Of a stretch of 64,000 bases of DNA, positions 7,953-16,306 are shown piece after piece. The DNA comes from Deinococcus humi (lineage in GTDB: Bacteria; Deinococcota; Deinococci; Deinococcales; Deinococcaceae). The stretch is taken from NCBI RefSeq assembly GCF_014201875.1, contig NZ_JACHFL010000015.1:67019-131018 (forward strand), in the 5' to 3' direction. Made by a program: the position numbers and the translations under genes. Every line of letters starts with the position of its first letter. Position 1 is the first letter of the stretch. A model generated the notes under the pieces. The model saw nothing but the letters and a program-made list of their open reading frames with translations, searched no databases and had not been told where the DNA came from.

Positions 7953-9299
7953 TTACGGCAGGGCGGCGCGCACGGCGGCGGCGGCGTCCAGCAGGGGCAG
8001 CCCGCCCGTACGGTTGACGCTCCTGAGCAGCAGCGTGCGGGTCTGCGCGGCGCTGAGGCCGGGGTTCACCCCGCGCATCAGGGCCGCAACGCCGCTGACC
8101 ATCGGGGCCGAGAAGCTCGTACCAGCCTCCAGTTTGTAGTTGCCGCCGGAAGCCAGAACAGGAATGTCCAGGGCCAGGCTGTCCCCCTGACACTGGCCGC
8201 TGACCCCTCCCGGCGCGACGATGTCCAGCGCACGCGGGTGCTGGGCGTCGGGACGAGCGCTGTAACACGCCAGCTCGCCGTCGCGGCTGCCTACTGCCCC
8301 GACCGCGATCACGTCCGGGTGACTGGCCGGGTAGTACACGCCTTCGTCCGGCGTGTTGCCCGCCGCCGCGACCACCACCGCCGATTTCGTGGCGTTCGTC
8401 AGCGCGGCGTCCAGCACCGCGTCCCCCTCAAGGTCCGGGGCACCCAGACTGATGTTGATCACCCTGGCACCCTGCTGAACGGCGTAATTGAGTCCTGCCG
8501 CCAGATCCGCCGTGCTGCCGGAGCCGTTGCCGTCCAGCACCGCGACGCTCAGCAGTGGGCCGCTCCAGACCACACCCGTCAGGCCCAGGCCATTGTTGGT
8601 GTTCGCGCCGATCACGCCCGCAACCTCGGTCCCATGCTCGCTGACATTCAGATCGTCCCGCGCCGGGGCGGGCAGCAGGCAGGACACGACGCCGCTCAGG
8701 CGCAGGTCGGGATGGCTGCGGTCAGCGGCCGAGTCCAGGACGGCGACCCTGGCTCCCACTGGTGTGCGCCCAGCGGCCCCCAGCGCGTCCCAGGCGGCGG
8801 GAACCCTGGTGCGCGACAGGTAGGTCTGGAAGACGTTGACCCTCCTGTCGCCCACCCTGATGTTCAGGCCCGCGTTGCCCGGAAAGGCCGGATCGTTCGG
8901 CGGATTGCCGGGCTGGGCCAGTGCGCGGTACACGTAGTTGGGCTGGACGCGCAGCCCCGCCGCCTGCAGGCGCTGAGCGAAGGCGCGGTCGCTTTCGCCC
9001 GCCGGGGTCCGGGCCAGTTGCACGCCCGGCCCGACTGCCTGTCTCTGTACGCCCGACAGGGCACCCAGGGCCTGAGCGCTCAGCGTTCCAGCGGCGCGCT
9101 CTGTGAGCAGCAGCACCTGACCGGGCACTCGCGCCGCGCTCCAGTCAGCCCTGGCCTGCCCCCAGTTCAAGGGAGCGACTCCCAATGAAGCGACGCTTCC
9201 GGACCGGCAGGCCAGCGGGTCCGGGGCCGGACTTTGTTCCGGGCAGGCAGTGAGCAGGAGCGGCAACAGCAGGGCGGGCAACAACACACGGTGGGACAT
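7953..9299 (-). CDS. Subtilisin-like (S8) serine protease, lipoprotein
   Basis: A 448-residue extracellular protease. The signal peptide ends in lipobox LLTAC (Cys near residue 19). A propeptide-like region follows, then the peptidase domain with the full catalytic set: Asp in VAVLDSAADRSHPD, His in SEHGTEVAGVIGAN, oxyanion Asn in VVVAAAGNTPDEG and Ser in GTSFSAPMVSGVAALM. No C-terminal extension is present beyond the domain, unlike the second S8 protease at 57370-58962. The ATG is fixed by a TAGCCT box 5 bases upstream (9305-9310). Confidence 0.93.
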   Translation of the reverse strand: MSHRVLLPALLLPLLLTACPEQSPAPDPLACRSGSVASLGVAPLNWGQARADWSAARVPGQVLLLTERAAGTLSAQALGALSGVQRQAVGPGVQLARTPAGESDRAFAQRLQAAGLRVQPNYVYRALAQPGNPPNDPAFPGNAGLNIRVGDRRVNVFQTYLSRTRVPAAWDALGAAGRTPVGARVAVLDSAADRSHPDLRLSGVVSCLLPAPARDDLNVSEHGTEVAGVIGANTNNGLGLTGVVWSGPLLSVAVLDGNGSGSTADLAAGLNYAVQQGARVINISLGAPDLEGDAVLDAALTNATKSAVVVAAAGNTPDEGVYYPASHPDVIAVGAVGSRDGELACYSARPDAQHPRALDIVAPGGVSGQCQGDSLALDIPVLASGGNYKLEAGTSFSAPMVSGVAALMRGVNPGLSAAQTRTLLLRSVNRTGGLPLLDAAAAVRAALP

Positions 9300-9304
9300 G
9301 ATCC

Positions 9305-9310
9305 AGGCTA
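9305..9310 (-). promoter_or_regulatory. Leaderless -10 box TAGCCT (S8 protease)
   Basis: Minus-strand TAGCCT ends 5 bases before the ATG at 9299; no Shine-Dalgarno is seen. Confidence 0.6.
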
Positions 9311-9323
9311 CAGGGCGGGGGTC

Positions 9324-9381
9324 TGAGACGCGTGGGATCAGCCGAGGACTCTCTCTGTCCTCAAGCCAATTCTGCGTCTCA
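9324..9381. repeat. Nested inverted repeat in the 9300-9673 intergenic region
   Basis: TGAGACGC (9324-9331) pairs with GCGTCTCA (9374-9381), and between them GAGGAC (9344-9349) pairs with GTCCTC (9357-9362). The remainder of the 374-base gap holds no ORF or terminator that I can support. Confidence 0.45.
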
Positions 9382-9673
9382 TACGTGTGAAACAGTCCGT
9401 AACGCCCAGCTCCTCAACCCATCCCACTGTGAACGGCAGCGGGTCGCGATAACCCCCTGACAGGTCACGCCGCTGGCCCCATGCTCTATCCGCGCCTGGC
9501 ACAGTTCTCACGACGTTACCCGGCCAGCACATTGAGGGGAAGCCGAGGCAATCCACCCGTACCCCTTCCCGAAGAGGTTGAGCGCCTGAACAGGTTCCTG
9601 TCGCTCACCGCTGGCGCCCGCCCCCGTAACCTCTCCCCCCCTTTGACGTGGCTGTCTGCTCCAGACTGGCGGC

Positions 9674-10588
9674 GTGTCCGCGTCCGCCACCTTTTCCCAC
9701 CCCTTCCGGGCGTATTCGCCCGCCGATTTCCATTTTCCGCTGCCGGAAGGCCACCGCTTTCCCTATTACAAGTATGCGGGGGTACGCGAGGTGTTGCGCC
9801 CGCACCTGCCCGTGCTGGACACACCCGCACTGAGCTGGACGGACGCCGCGCGTGTCCACGATCCGCAGTGGTTGCGGCGCTGGCGACGGGGCGAGGTGGA
9901 CCGCGCCGAGGAACGTGCCCTGGGCCTGCCGTGGTCTCCGGAGATGGTGGAACGTTCACGCCGCGCCGCTGGCGGCTCGCTGGCGGCCCTGCACGACGCC
10001 GTGAACACCGGATGGGGTGCCAATCTGGCGGGCGGCACGCACCATTCCTTCTCAGACCGCGCCGAGGGCTTCTGTCTGCTCAACGACGCCGCACTGCTGA
10101 CGCGGGTGGCGCTCGACGACGGTCTGGCTTCACGGGTGGCGGTCATCGATCTGGATGTGCATCAGGGAAACGGCACGGCGGCCATGCTGGGTGCAGAGGC
10201 GAGGGCCTTTACCCTCAGCGTTCACGGCGAGCGCAACTACCCGTTTCGCAAGGAGCAAAGTTCGCTGGACCTGGGCCTAGGCGATGGCGTGAACGACAAC
10301 GAATATCTGCAGGTCCTCAACAGACAGGCCCTGCCCGCCATTGAGGCCTTCCGACCCGATCTGCTCGTGTTTCTGGCGGGCGCGGACGTGCTGGCCGGGG
10401 ACCGCTTCGGGCGCTTCGCCCTGAGCCTGGAGGGCCTGCGTGAGCGCAACCGGGCCGTGCTGGGCTGGGCAAAAACATCGGCTGTCCCCGTCGTGACCGT
10501 CCTGGCGGGCGGCTACAACAGGGACCATAGCCTGACCATTCAGGCGCATGCCAGCGTGGTGCTTGACGGCCTGGATGTCTTCGGGTAA
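9674..10588 (+). CDS. Histone deacetylase superfamily (AcuC-like) hydrolase
   Basis: A 304-residue arginase/deacetylase-fold zinc hydrolase acting on acetyl-lysine, acetylpolyamines or related amides. Visible active-site elements: [15 protein letters not shown] (tandem His), [13 protein letters not shown] (zinc Asp and His), [25 protein letters not shown] (second zinc Asp) and VLAGGYNRD. The usual active-site Tyr region is present as GGYN. The GTG at 9674 lies 6 bases after CAGACT, a near match to the leaderless -10, with no Shine-Dalgarno. No acetoin genes are nearby, so the AcuC substrate is not implied. Confidence 0.88.
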   Translation: MSASATFSHPFRAYSPADFHFPLPEGHRFPYYKYAGVREVLRPHLPVLDTPALSWTDAARVHDPQWLRRWRRGEVDRAEERALGLPWSPEMVERSRRAAGGSLAALHDAVNTGWGANLAGGTHHSFSDRAEGFCLLNDAALLTRVALDDGLASRVAVIDLDVHQGNGTAAMLGAEARAFTLSVHGERNYPFRKEQSSLDLGLGDGVNDNEYLQVLNRQALPAIEAFRPDLLVFLAGADVLAGDRFGRFALSLEGLRERNRAVLGWAKTSAVPVVTVLAGGYNRDHSLTIQAHASVVLDGLDVFG

Positions 10589-10640
10589 TGCCCACACCAC
10601 GATTTAAGCGGGCATTGCATTTGGTCATTCTTCATACTGT

Positions 10641-10710
10641 GCCTCCTGAACGTTCTATGTTTGTTCAAGGCTTGTACACTCTCTGTACGAAAGGCTGTTC
10701 AGAAGGAGGC
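10641..10710 (+). other. Stem-loop-forming leader upstream of CRP/FNR regulator
   Basis: GCCTCCTGAAC (10641-10651) pairs with GTTCA (10697-10701) and GGAGGC (10705-10710), with a 3-base bulge. Inside are the palindrome GAACGTTC (10649-10656) and two GTAC half-sites. A T6 run follows at 10753. It may be a structured 5' leader, an operator or an attenuator; the sequence does not decide. Confidence 0.35.
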
Positions 10711-10791
10711 GTCAGGTTAGGCGCTTAGGTTCGACTCGGGTGAGCGGAACTCCTTTTTTCTGAAATGCCCCTTGTCCCCACAGGAGCGATC

Positions 10792-11427
10792 ATGACCTAC
10801 GCAGCCCCGTCCATCAGCAGCCCCAGCGCCCACGCCGATCTCTCCGCCCGTCAGGTCCGGCGCGGACAGACGCTGTACTACGCGGGTGATTCTTCACCCA
10901 GCCTGTACCGCCTGGAAAGCGGCCTGATGCGCGCCGTGCGGCTGACGCCCCAGGGCCGTAATCTGACCGTCCGTCACATCCACCCCGGCGACATCTTCGG
11001 CGAGGAAACCCTGCACGGACAGTCCCGTGCCCATCAGGTGGTGGCGCTCACCGACGCCGCGCTGACGCCGATTCATCCCGAGCACCTGTCCGCCGCCGAA
11101 CTGTGGGACCTAACCCGCAGCCTGAGCGCCCAGCTCCAGCGCATGATGACCGACGGCGTGCATATTCAGGACGGCGACCTGCGTGAGCGCATCGCCCGCT
11201 ATCTGCTCAACCTCGCCGACAGCACCCTGGGTGGCCAGCACGCCGACGGCGCACGCTACGTCCGCGCCACCCATGAACTGATCGCCGAGGGCACCGGGGC
11301 CACCCGTGAGAGCGTGAGCAAGCTGATCGGCGAGATGCGCGACGACGGACTGCTGCTGCCCGCCTACCGCTGTCTGACCCTGATTGACGAGGAGCGCCTC
11401 AAGGGCCTGAGCGGCTATCACGGCTGA
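10792..11427 (+). CDS. CRP/FNR-family transcriptional regulator
   Basis: A 211-residue regulator with an N-terminal cyclic-nucleotide-binding-fold domain (about residues 20-105; [31 protein letters not shown]) and a C-terminal winged helix (about 140-205; [20 protein letters not shown] recognition region). The cAMP-binding RxS motif of CRP is not seen in the barrel, and no FNR cysteine cluster is visible, so the effector is unknown. ATG at 10792 follows AGGAG (10782-10786); an in-frame ATG at 10765 has no such site. Confidence 0.9.
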   Translation: MTYAAPSISSPSAHADLSARQVRRGQTLYYAGDSSPSLYRLESGLMRAVRLTPQGRNLTVRHIHPGDIFGEETLHGQSRAHQVVALTDAALTPIHPEHLSAAELWDLTRSLSAQLQRMMTDGVHIQDGDLRERIARYLLNLADSTLGGQHADGARYVRATHELIAEGTGATRESVSKLIGEMRDDGLLLPAYRCLTLIDEERLKGLSGYHG

Positions 11428-11448
11428 GCGGCTTTGACCCACCTCTTT

Positions 11449-11478
11449 CCTCTCCACAGCGTTGGAGAGGATTTTTTT
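11449..11478 (+). terminator. Intrinsic terminator after CRP/FNR gene
   Basis: CCTCTCCA (11449-11456) pairs with TGGAGAGG (11463-11470) over a 6-base loop, followed by A and seven T. It ends 4 bases before the convergent corA stop. Confidence 0.9.
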
Positions 11479-11482
11479 GCCC

Positions 11483-12400
11483 TCACCACCAGCCACGCCG
11501 CTTGAAGTAGAGCGCCAGCAGCCCGCCGATCAGCAGAAAGCTGCCCCAGGCCAGGGCATAGCCCAGCGGCCACTCCAGTTCCGGCATGACCCGGAAGTTC
11601 ATGCCCCAGACGCCCGCCAGAAAGGTCAGCGGCAGAAAGATGACGCTGACGGCGGTCAGGGTCCGCATGACCTCGTTCATGCGCTGGTTCTGCAGGTTCA
11701 AGTGCAGGTCCAGCAGACTGGTCAAGAAGTCGCGCAGGCCGTCCAGACGGCTGCTGGCACGGTTGAAACTGTCCTGAGCGTCGCGGTAGCGCACCAGATC
11801 GGCAGGTGTCTCGCCCATATAGCGAGCCAGGGTGGCGGTGGCCTCACGGGCGTCGCCAGCGAGGCGGCGGCCCTGCGACAGCAGGTGCTTAACCTCGAAG
11901 ATATCGGGCACCGGATTGTCGCGCCTGTCCCGAAACACCCGTTCCTCCAGCATATCGGTGCGTGCCTCCAGCGCGTCGGCCAGCGTGAAGAAGGTGTCGG
12001 CGGTGTGGTCCAGCAACTCGTAAATGACTTCGGCGGGCGAGTTGAGGTTCTCACGCCCCACCAGCGCCCAGACGTTGCGCAGCGCCTCGGTGCCGCTAGT
12101 GCTCAGGGACAGCGCCGCCTCTGGAAAGCCGAAGATGCTGATCCGCTCGGTGAAATCGTCCTCCTCGGCGGGGTGCGCGAAGGAACGCACGGTGATGAAG
12201 GCGTGTTCGGGGTACTGCTCGGCGCGGCTCCAGTGGCCATGTTCCAGCACGTCCTCCAGCGCGAAGTTATTGAGGGGAAAGGCGGCCTGCAAACGGGCCA
12301 GTTCGGCTGGGGTCACGTCCTGGGCATCCACCCAGACGCCCTTCGTCTGCCCGGTCCAGTCAAAGGACTCTCCGTTCGCAAGGTACTTGGCACGAATCAT
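11483..12400 (-). CDS. corA: CorA-family magnesium/cobalt transporter
   Basis: A 305-residue homopentameric divalent-cation channel of the inner membrane. The long cytoplasmic N-terminal funnel and helical neck (about 1-240) are followed by two transmembrane helices near the C-terminus. The signature YGMN/GMN appears as [18 protein letters not shown], and the end KRRGWW is basic as in the family. The start at 12400 is set by TAGCAT 7 bases upstream; a longer in-frame ORF to 12466 would run across the divergent crcB promoter. Confidence 0.92.
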   Translation of the reverse strand: MIRAKYLANGESFDWTGQTKGVWVDAQDVTPAELARLQAAFPLNNFALEDVLEHGHWSRAEQYPEHAFITVRSFAHPAEEDDFTERISIFGFPEAALSLSTSGTEALRNVWALVGRENLNSPAEVIYELLDHTADTFFTLADALEARTDMLEERVFRDRRDNPVPDIFEVKHLLSQGRRLAGDAREATATLARYMGETPADLVRYRDAQDSFNRASSRLDGLRDFLTSLLDLHLNLQNQRMNEVMRTLTAVSVIFLPLTFLAGVWGMNFRVMPELEWPLGYALAWGSFLLIGGLLALYFKRRGWW

Positions 12401-12406
12401 GGGGCT

Positions 12407-12413
12407 GATGCTA
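12407..12413 (-). promoter_or_regulatory. Leaderless -10 box TAGCAT (corA)
   Basis: Minus-strand TAGCAT ends 7 bases before the corA ATG; it is divergent from the crcB box 40 bases away. Confidence 0.6.
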
Positions 12414-12451
12414 CGCGGCGCACACACACAGAACATCCTCCAGACACGCTC

Positions 12452-12457
12452 TATCCT
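12452..12457 (+). promoter_or_regulatory. Leaderless -10 box TATCCT (crcB)
   Basis: TATCCT ends 7 bases before the ATG at 12465. A transcript starting at the ATG leaves no room for a fluoride riboswitch leader. Confidence 0.65.
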
Positions 12458-12464
12458 TTCACCC

Positions 12465-12845
12465 ATGACGCCCGCACTGTGGTTCTCGTTGATGCTGGGG
12501 GGCGCGCTGGGCGCAGCCTGCCGTCAGGGAGCGGTGCTGGCCCTGGCCCCGCTGGTGGCGCGCACGGGTTTCCCCTACGCCGTGCTGATCGTGAATGTGC
12601 TGGGCTCCTTCCTGCTGGGTCTGACGCTGGCGCTGGCCGGACGCGGCATGGTGTCGGAAGCAGTGCGGGTGGCCTTCGGCACCGGCGTGCTGGGTGCCTT
12701 CACCACCTTTTCCACTTTCAGCACCGAGCTCGACGCCCTGTTGCTGCGCGGACAGGCGGTCTCTGCTGTGCTGTACGCCCTGGGCAGCGTGGGCCTGGGC
12801 CTGACGGCGGCGGTGGCCGGGCGGGTGCTGGGGACAAAGCTGTGA
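12465..12845 (+). CDS. crcB: Fluoride exporter CrcB/FluC
   Basis: A 126-residue dual-topology fluoride channel with four transmembrane helices. Family signatures are [11 protein letters not shown] at the start, [11 protein letters not shown] in helix 2, and the pore motif [18 protein letters not shown] in helix 3. It is present as a single full-length copy, so it would form a homodimer. It lies 10 bases upstream of xseA on the same strand and probably shares its transcript. Fluoride riboswitches often precede crcB but none fits here. Confidence 0.94.
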   Translation: MTPALWFSLMLGGALGAACRQGAVLALAPLVARTGFPYAVLIVNVLGSFLLGLTLALAGRGMVSEAVRVAFGTGVLGAFTTFSTFSTELDALLLRGQAVSAVLYALGSVGLGLTAAVAGRVLGTKL

Positions 12846-12855
12846 GGACGCCGCT

Positions 12856-14082
12856 GTGACACGCAAACGCAAAAAGACCGCGCCGACGCGTCCGCCAGAG
12901 CAGTTTCTGGAACTTTCGGAAGTACTGGCGTATATCGGGCAGGTCATCGCGCGGGGCATGCCGGGCGCCGTATGGGTCCGAGCGGAGGTGGCCTCGGTGA
13001 CCGACCGCCGCCACCTGTACCTGGACCTGGTGCAGCTGGGCGAGGAAGGCGAGGTCGCCAAGTGCCGCGCCACCGTCTGGGCCCGCGAACGCTTCTCGCT
13101 GGAGGGCAAGTTCCGGCAGGCAACAGGCGGCACCCTGACGGCAGGCCTGAAGGTCCTGCTGTTCTGTCAGCCGGAGTTTCACCCGCAGTACGGCTTTTCC
13201 CTGAACGTGCTCGACCTCTCGCCCGAGTACACCTTGGGCGACGCGGCGCTGCGGCTGGACACGCTGCGCCAGACCCTGGTGCAGGAGGGCGTGTATGGCC
13301 TGAACCGGCTGCTGCCCCCACCCGCCGATTTCGCGCGGGTGGCCGTGATCTCGCCCACCGGGGCAGCGGGCCTGGGCGACTTTCGCCGCGAGACGGACGC
13401 GCTGGAGGACGCCGGAGTCATCGAGTTCCGGTATCTGGAGGCCACCTTTCAGGGGCGCGAGGCGTCCTCCAGCCTGCTGCGGGCGGCGCAGGCGGCACGC
13501 GAACTGCATGAGGAGGTCCCGCTGGACGCCCTAGTGGTCATCCGTGGTGGCGGGGCCGTCACCGATCTGGCATGGCTCAACGATCTGGCCTTCGCCCGCG
13601 CCCTGGCCACCTTCCCTGCCCCGGTCATCACCGGCCTGGGCCATGCCCGCGACGACACCCTGCCCGACGAGGTGGCCTGCGTCCGCACCGATACGCCCAG
13701 CAAAGCCGCCGGTCTGATCCTCCGCACGGTGGCCGGAGCGGCGGCGGCGGCGCAGGAGGACGCCCGCAGCATCCGCGCCGCCGCCGCGTCCCTGCTGGTG
13801 GAGGCCGATGCGGCGGCGTTGTGGGCACGTGGCCGTATCCTGAGCGCCGCCGACCGCCAGAGCGAGACGGCCCGCTCCAACGTGGACGCCCTAATGCGGC
13901 AGGCGCTGGGCCTGACCCCTGAACGCACCCTGGCCCGTGGCTACGCGCTGGTGCGGGATGAGGATGGCCAGCCCGTCACCCGCGCCGCTGGCGTGACGGC
14001 GGGGCAACGGCTGACGCTGGAATGGCAGGATGGGCGCGTGAACGCGGTGGCTCAGGACGCGCCGTCTACGTCAGGACCCTGA
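12856..14082 (+). CDS. xseA: Exodeoxyribonuclease VII large subunit
   Basis: Large subunit of the metal-independent single-strand exonuclease acting in DNA repair. The 408-residue protein has the N-terminal OB-fold ([26 protein letters not shown]), the nuclease domain ([54 protein letters not shown]) and a coiled tail. GTG start at 12856 behind GAGGA. The small subunit xseB is not adjacent but lies 31.6 kb away at 45638. The 3' end overlaps the convergent GNAT gene by 17 bases. Confidence 0.93.
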   Translation: MTRKRKKTAPTRPPEQFLELSEVLAYIGQVIARGMPGAVWVRAEVASVTDRRHLYLDLVQLGEEGEVAKCRATVWARERFSLEGKFRQATGGTLTAGLKVLLFCQPEFHPQYGFSLNVLDLSPEYTLGDAALRLDTLRQTLVQEGVYGLNRLLPPPADFARVAVISPTGAAGLGDFRRETDALEDAGVIEFRYLEATFQGREASSSLLRAAQAARELHEEVPLDALVVIRGGGAVTDLAWLNDLAFARALATFPAPVITGLGHARDDTLPDEVACVRTDTPSKAAGLILRTVAGAAAAAQEDARSIRAAAASLLVEADAAALWARGRILSAADRQSETARSNVDALMRQALGLTPERTLARGYALVRDEDGQPVTRAAGVTAGQRLTLEWQDGRVNAVAQDAPSTSGP

Positions 14083-14593
14083 GCATGGCGATCTCGTTGC
14101 AGTTTTCGAAGAAGGCGCAACGCTGGCACTCGCTCCAGACCTTGGGATGCAGGTTGGTCTTGTCGATCCGCGTGAAGCCGCACTTCTCGAAGAAGACCTG
14201 CTGATACGTCCACGCGAACAGCGCCGGCAGATCGATCGCGCGTGCCTCCTGCTCGCAGGCCGCCACCAGTTGCTTGCCCAGCCCGCGCCCCTGCATGTGG
14301 GGGTGGATCGCCAGGCCACGCACCTCGGCCAGATCGGGGGCCAGCAGGTGCAATCCGCAGACGCCCGCCAGTCCACCCGGCTGCCCCTCATGTTCGGCGG
14401 CGAAGATCAGGTGGAAATCGCGGATGGTCTCGGCCAGCAGGGCGCGCGAACGCACCAGCATCTGCCCGCGCGCCGCCCAGTAGCCGATCAGTTCGTGAAT
14501 CGCCTCAATGTCCGACAATCTGGCCTTGCGCCCACTCAGAGGGGCCTGCGGGTGGATGTCGGGAATGGCAATGGAGTCAAGAGAAAGGGTCAT
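14066..14593 (-). CDS. N-acetylglutamate synthase-like GNAT (short ArgA type)
   Basis: A 175-residue GNAT acetyltransferase resembling the stand-alone N-acetylglutamate synthases of actinobacteria and Thermus: [19 protein letters not shown], acetyl-CoA loop [18 protein letters not shown], and the cysteine-rich end [20 protein letters not shown]. It would make N-acetylglutamate, the first step of arginine synthesis. It is the last gene of the minus-strand operon carrying argG and argH, which supports that role. The ATG at 14593 is preferred because upstream in-frame residues are not family-like; no strong Shine-Dalgarno is visible. Confidence 0.82.
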   Translation of the reverse strand: MTLSLDSIAIPDIHPQAPLSGRKARLSDIEAIHELIGYWAARGQMLVRSRALLAETIRDFHLIFAAEHEGQPGGLAGVCGLHLLAPDLAEVRGLAIHPHMQGRGLGKQLVAACEQEARAIDLPALFAWTYQQVFFEKCGFTRIDKTNLHPKVWSECQRCAFFENCNEIAMLRVLT

Positions 14594-14684
14594 GCGCGCC
14601 TCCGGCGCGGGCTTGTGGCGCGTGGCCGGTGAATTGTGGACGGTGTTCTCCACACGGCCCACCGGCCACAGGGCGCAAGCCTCT

Positions 14685-15155
14685 TTACGCCTTGCTGGCC
14701 CCCCTGCTCAGATCGCGCATCCAGGTGGTCTGGCCTGGCCGCTCGCCGCCGGAGCGGTAGGCCTTGACCTGCGGGGCGTCGGGTACGTCGCCCATCACCA
14801 GGGCCATGGGCACCTGGGTAAAGCCGAAGGTGCTCCAGTCGCCGCCCTTGCTGAACATGTAGACCGCACGGTCCCCACGCCCCTGGGCGTACTCGATGGC
14901 GCTCATGATCAGCCGCCGTCCCAGCCCGCTGCCCCGCGCGTTCGGCATCACGGCTGCGCCGCGCAGCAGCGAGGCTCCATCGCCGTGCTCCAGGCCAATG
15001 GCGCCAATAGGCTGGCCGCCGCGCTCCATTACCCAGTACGTGGTGCCCGTCGCCATCGCCTCGTCGGTGTCCAACCCGGCGTCGTGAAACACGCGCACCA
15101 CGGTCTCTTTGTCGCTGGCATTGGCCAGTCTGATCTGAACGTTCTGCTCGGTCAT
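14685..15155 (-). CDS. GNAT acetyltransferase (paralogue 2 of a tandem pair)
   Basis: A 156-residue GNAT-fold protein of unknown substrate. The acetyl-CoA binding loop is NARGSGLGRRLIMSAIEYA, and GDRAVYMFSKGGDWSTFGF matches GDRGVYLFSQEAGDYWARFDF in the upstream gene at 15279-15776, showing that the two are paralogues. ATG at 15155 follows GGAGGA. The 123 bases separating the pair contain a possible internal promoter (minus-strand TTCGCA, 16 bases, TATTCT at 15265-15238). Confidence 0.87.
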   Translation of the reverse strand: MTEQNVQIRLANASDKETVVRVFHDAGLDTDEAMATGTTYWVMERGGQPIGAIGLEHGDGASLLRGAAVMPNARGSGLGRRLIMSAIEYAQGRGDRAVYMFSKGGDWSTFGFTQVPMALVMGDVPDAPQVKAYRSGGERPGQTTWMRDLSRGASKA

Positions 15156-15278
15156 GGGATAGTCCTCCGGAAAAGGAAAGGCAAAGGAAACGGTATTCGC
15201 CGAGCGGTCCCGGCGCATAGGAATTGAGAACGTCGGAAGAATAGCGCACGCCCCGCGCTTGCGAATGGCCTCCCGCGT

Positions 15279-15776
15279 TCATGCCTGATCTCCCCGGTTC
15301 AATTCACGCTTCCATGCCTGCTCGTCGTGGATCCAGCCCTTGAGCACCCCACTCCTGACCTGCGGCGTGTCCGGCAGCGCGGCGCTGACCTCGTCCGCAC
15401 CCACCGGCACGAAGTCGAAGCGGGCCCAGTAGTCCCCGGCCTCCTGGCTGAACAGGTACACGCCGCGGTCGCCGCGCAGGCTGGCGTGGGTCAGCGCCGA
15501 GAGCACCAGCGCGCGCCCCAGCCCCTGCGAGCGGGCCTGGGGCAAAACAGCCGTCGAGCGGATCAGCGACACGCCCTCGCCGTGCTCCAGACCGATACAG
15601 CCCCCTGGTACGCCGTTGAGGTCCGCGATCCAGTAGGTGCTACCCTCCGGCGTGACGCTGGCGGTGTGGAGCCCGCAGCCAGCGAGCAGCGCGAGGACAG
15701 TGGGAAAGTCTTCCGGCGTAGCCTGACGCAGCTTGACGTGCATTTCGGACAGGTTGGAATGGGTGGTGGATATCAT
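15279..15776 (-). CDS. GNAT acetyltransferase (paralogue 1 of a tandem pair)
   Basis: A 165-residue GNAT protein with acetyl-CoA loop QARSQGLGRALVLSALTHA and the shared IGLEHGEGVSLIRSTAVL block (IGLEHGDGASLLRGAAVM in its paralogue). Substrate unknown. The ATG at 15776 overlaps the TGA of the HIT gene by 4 bases, giving translational coupling; an internal Met at 15743 is an alternative start. Similarity to the second half of ArgA-type acetyltransferases is weak. Confidence 0.87.
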   Translation of the reverse strand: MISTTHSNLSEMHVKLRQATPEDFPTVLALLAGCGLHTASVTPEGSTYWIADLNGVPGGCIGLEHGEGVSLIRSTAVLPQARSQGLGRALVLSALTHASLRGDRGVYLFSQEAGDYWARFDFVPVGADEVSAALPDTPQVRSGVLKGWIHDEQAWKRELNRGDQA

Positions 15777-16303
15777 GACAGGACCTCTGAGGCGGGAAGG
15801 GCAGGAGCGGCGGCCTCGTTCTCGGGTCGTCGCTCACTGGCCGCCACCGCCGCTTTCAGGAAATAACGCAGGCCCGCGCCCGCCGAGGCGTCGGTGTTCC
15901 AGCGCGGAATGACGTGCAGGTGAACGTGGGGAATGTGCGCCCCGCCTGCCGGAAAGACATTCCAGCCCACGGTGTAGCCGTCTGGTCTGACGGTGGCGTC
16001 CAGATGGGCGCGGACCTCGGCCAGCAGGGCGTGGACACCAGACACCTCGGCGGATGTCAGGTCAAAGACGCTCGCACAGGGACGCCGGGTGACGATGATG
16101 CCAGAGTGAAGCAGGCCCTCTGAATGCTGGGGCTGGAGCTGGCTGTAGACGCACAACTCGTTCTGGATCGTGGATCCGGCTCCGTTGAGCTGTCCAGAGT
16201 CATCCGGCAGCAGCGGATTCTCCTGCGGGTGTGCCAGCCAATGCGCCCACTCCGCCTGCCGCTTGCCCAGGAGGTTCTCGTCCAGCGTGACCGTCACGTC
16301 CAT
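15773..16303 (-). CDS. HIT-family nucleotide hydrolase/transferase
   Basis: A 176-residue histidine-triad protein; the family hydrolyses nucleotide phosphoramidates or dinucleoside polyphosphates. The triad is complete: AHIPHVHLHVIPRW (HxHxH). The segment ELCVYSQLQPQHSEGLLHSGIIVTRRPCASVFDLT is the upstream part of the fold. It starts 3 bases after the argH stop and overlaps the next gene by 4, so it is within the arginine operon, although a link to arginine is not established. Confidence 0.88.
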   Translation of the reverse strand: MDVTVTLDENLLGKRQAEWAHWLAHPQENPLLPDDSGQLNGAGSTIQNELCVYSQLQPQHSEGLLHSGIIVTRRPCASVFDLTSAEVSGVHALLAEVRAHLDATVRPDGYTVGWNVFPAGGAHIPHVHLHVIPRWNTDASAGAGLRYFLKAAVAASERRPENEAAAPALPASEVLS

Positions 16304-16306
16304 GGG

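Noticed and set aside
9481..10344. 287-residue plus-strand ORF overlapping the deacetylase
   Set aside because: Wrong frame; the deacetylase frame at 9674-10588 holds the zinc-binding motifs.
10587..10616. Terminator after the deacetylase gene
   Set aside because: AATGCCC/GGGCATT pair overlaps the stop codon, has a 16-base loop and no T run; too weak to call.
12407..12464. Fluoride riboswitch ahead of crcB
   Set aside because: Only 64 bases separate it from divergent corA, and TATCCT 7 bases before the ATG predicts no 5' leader.
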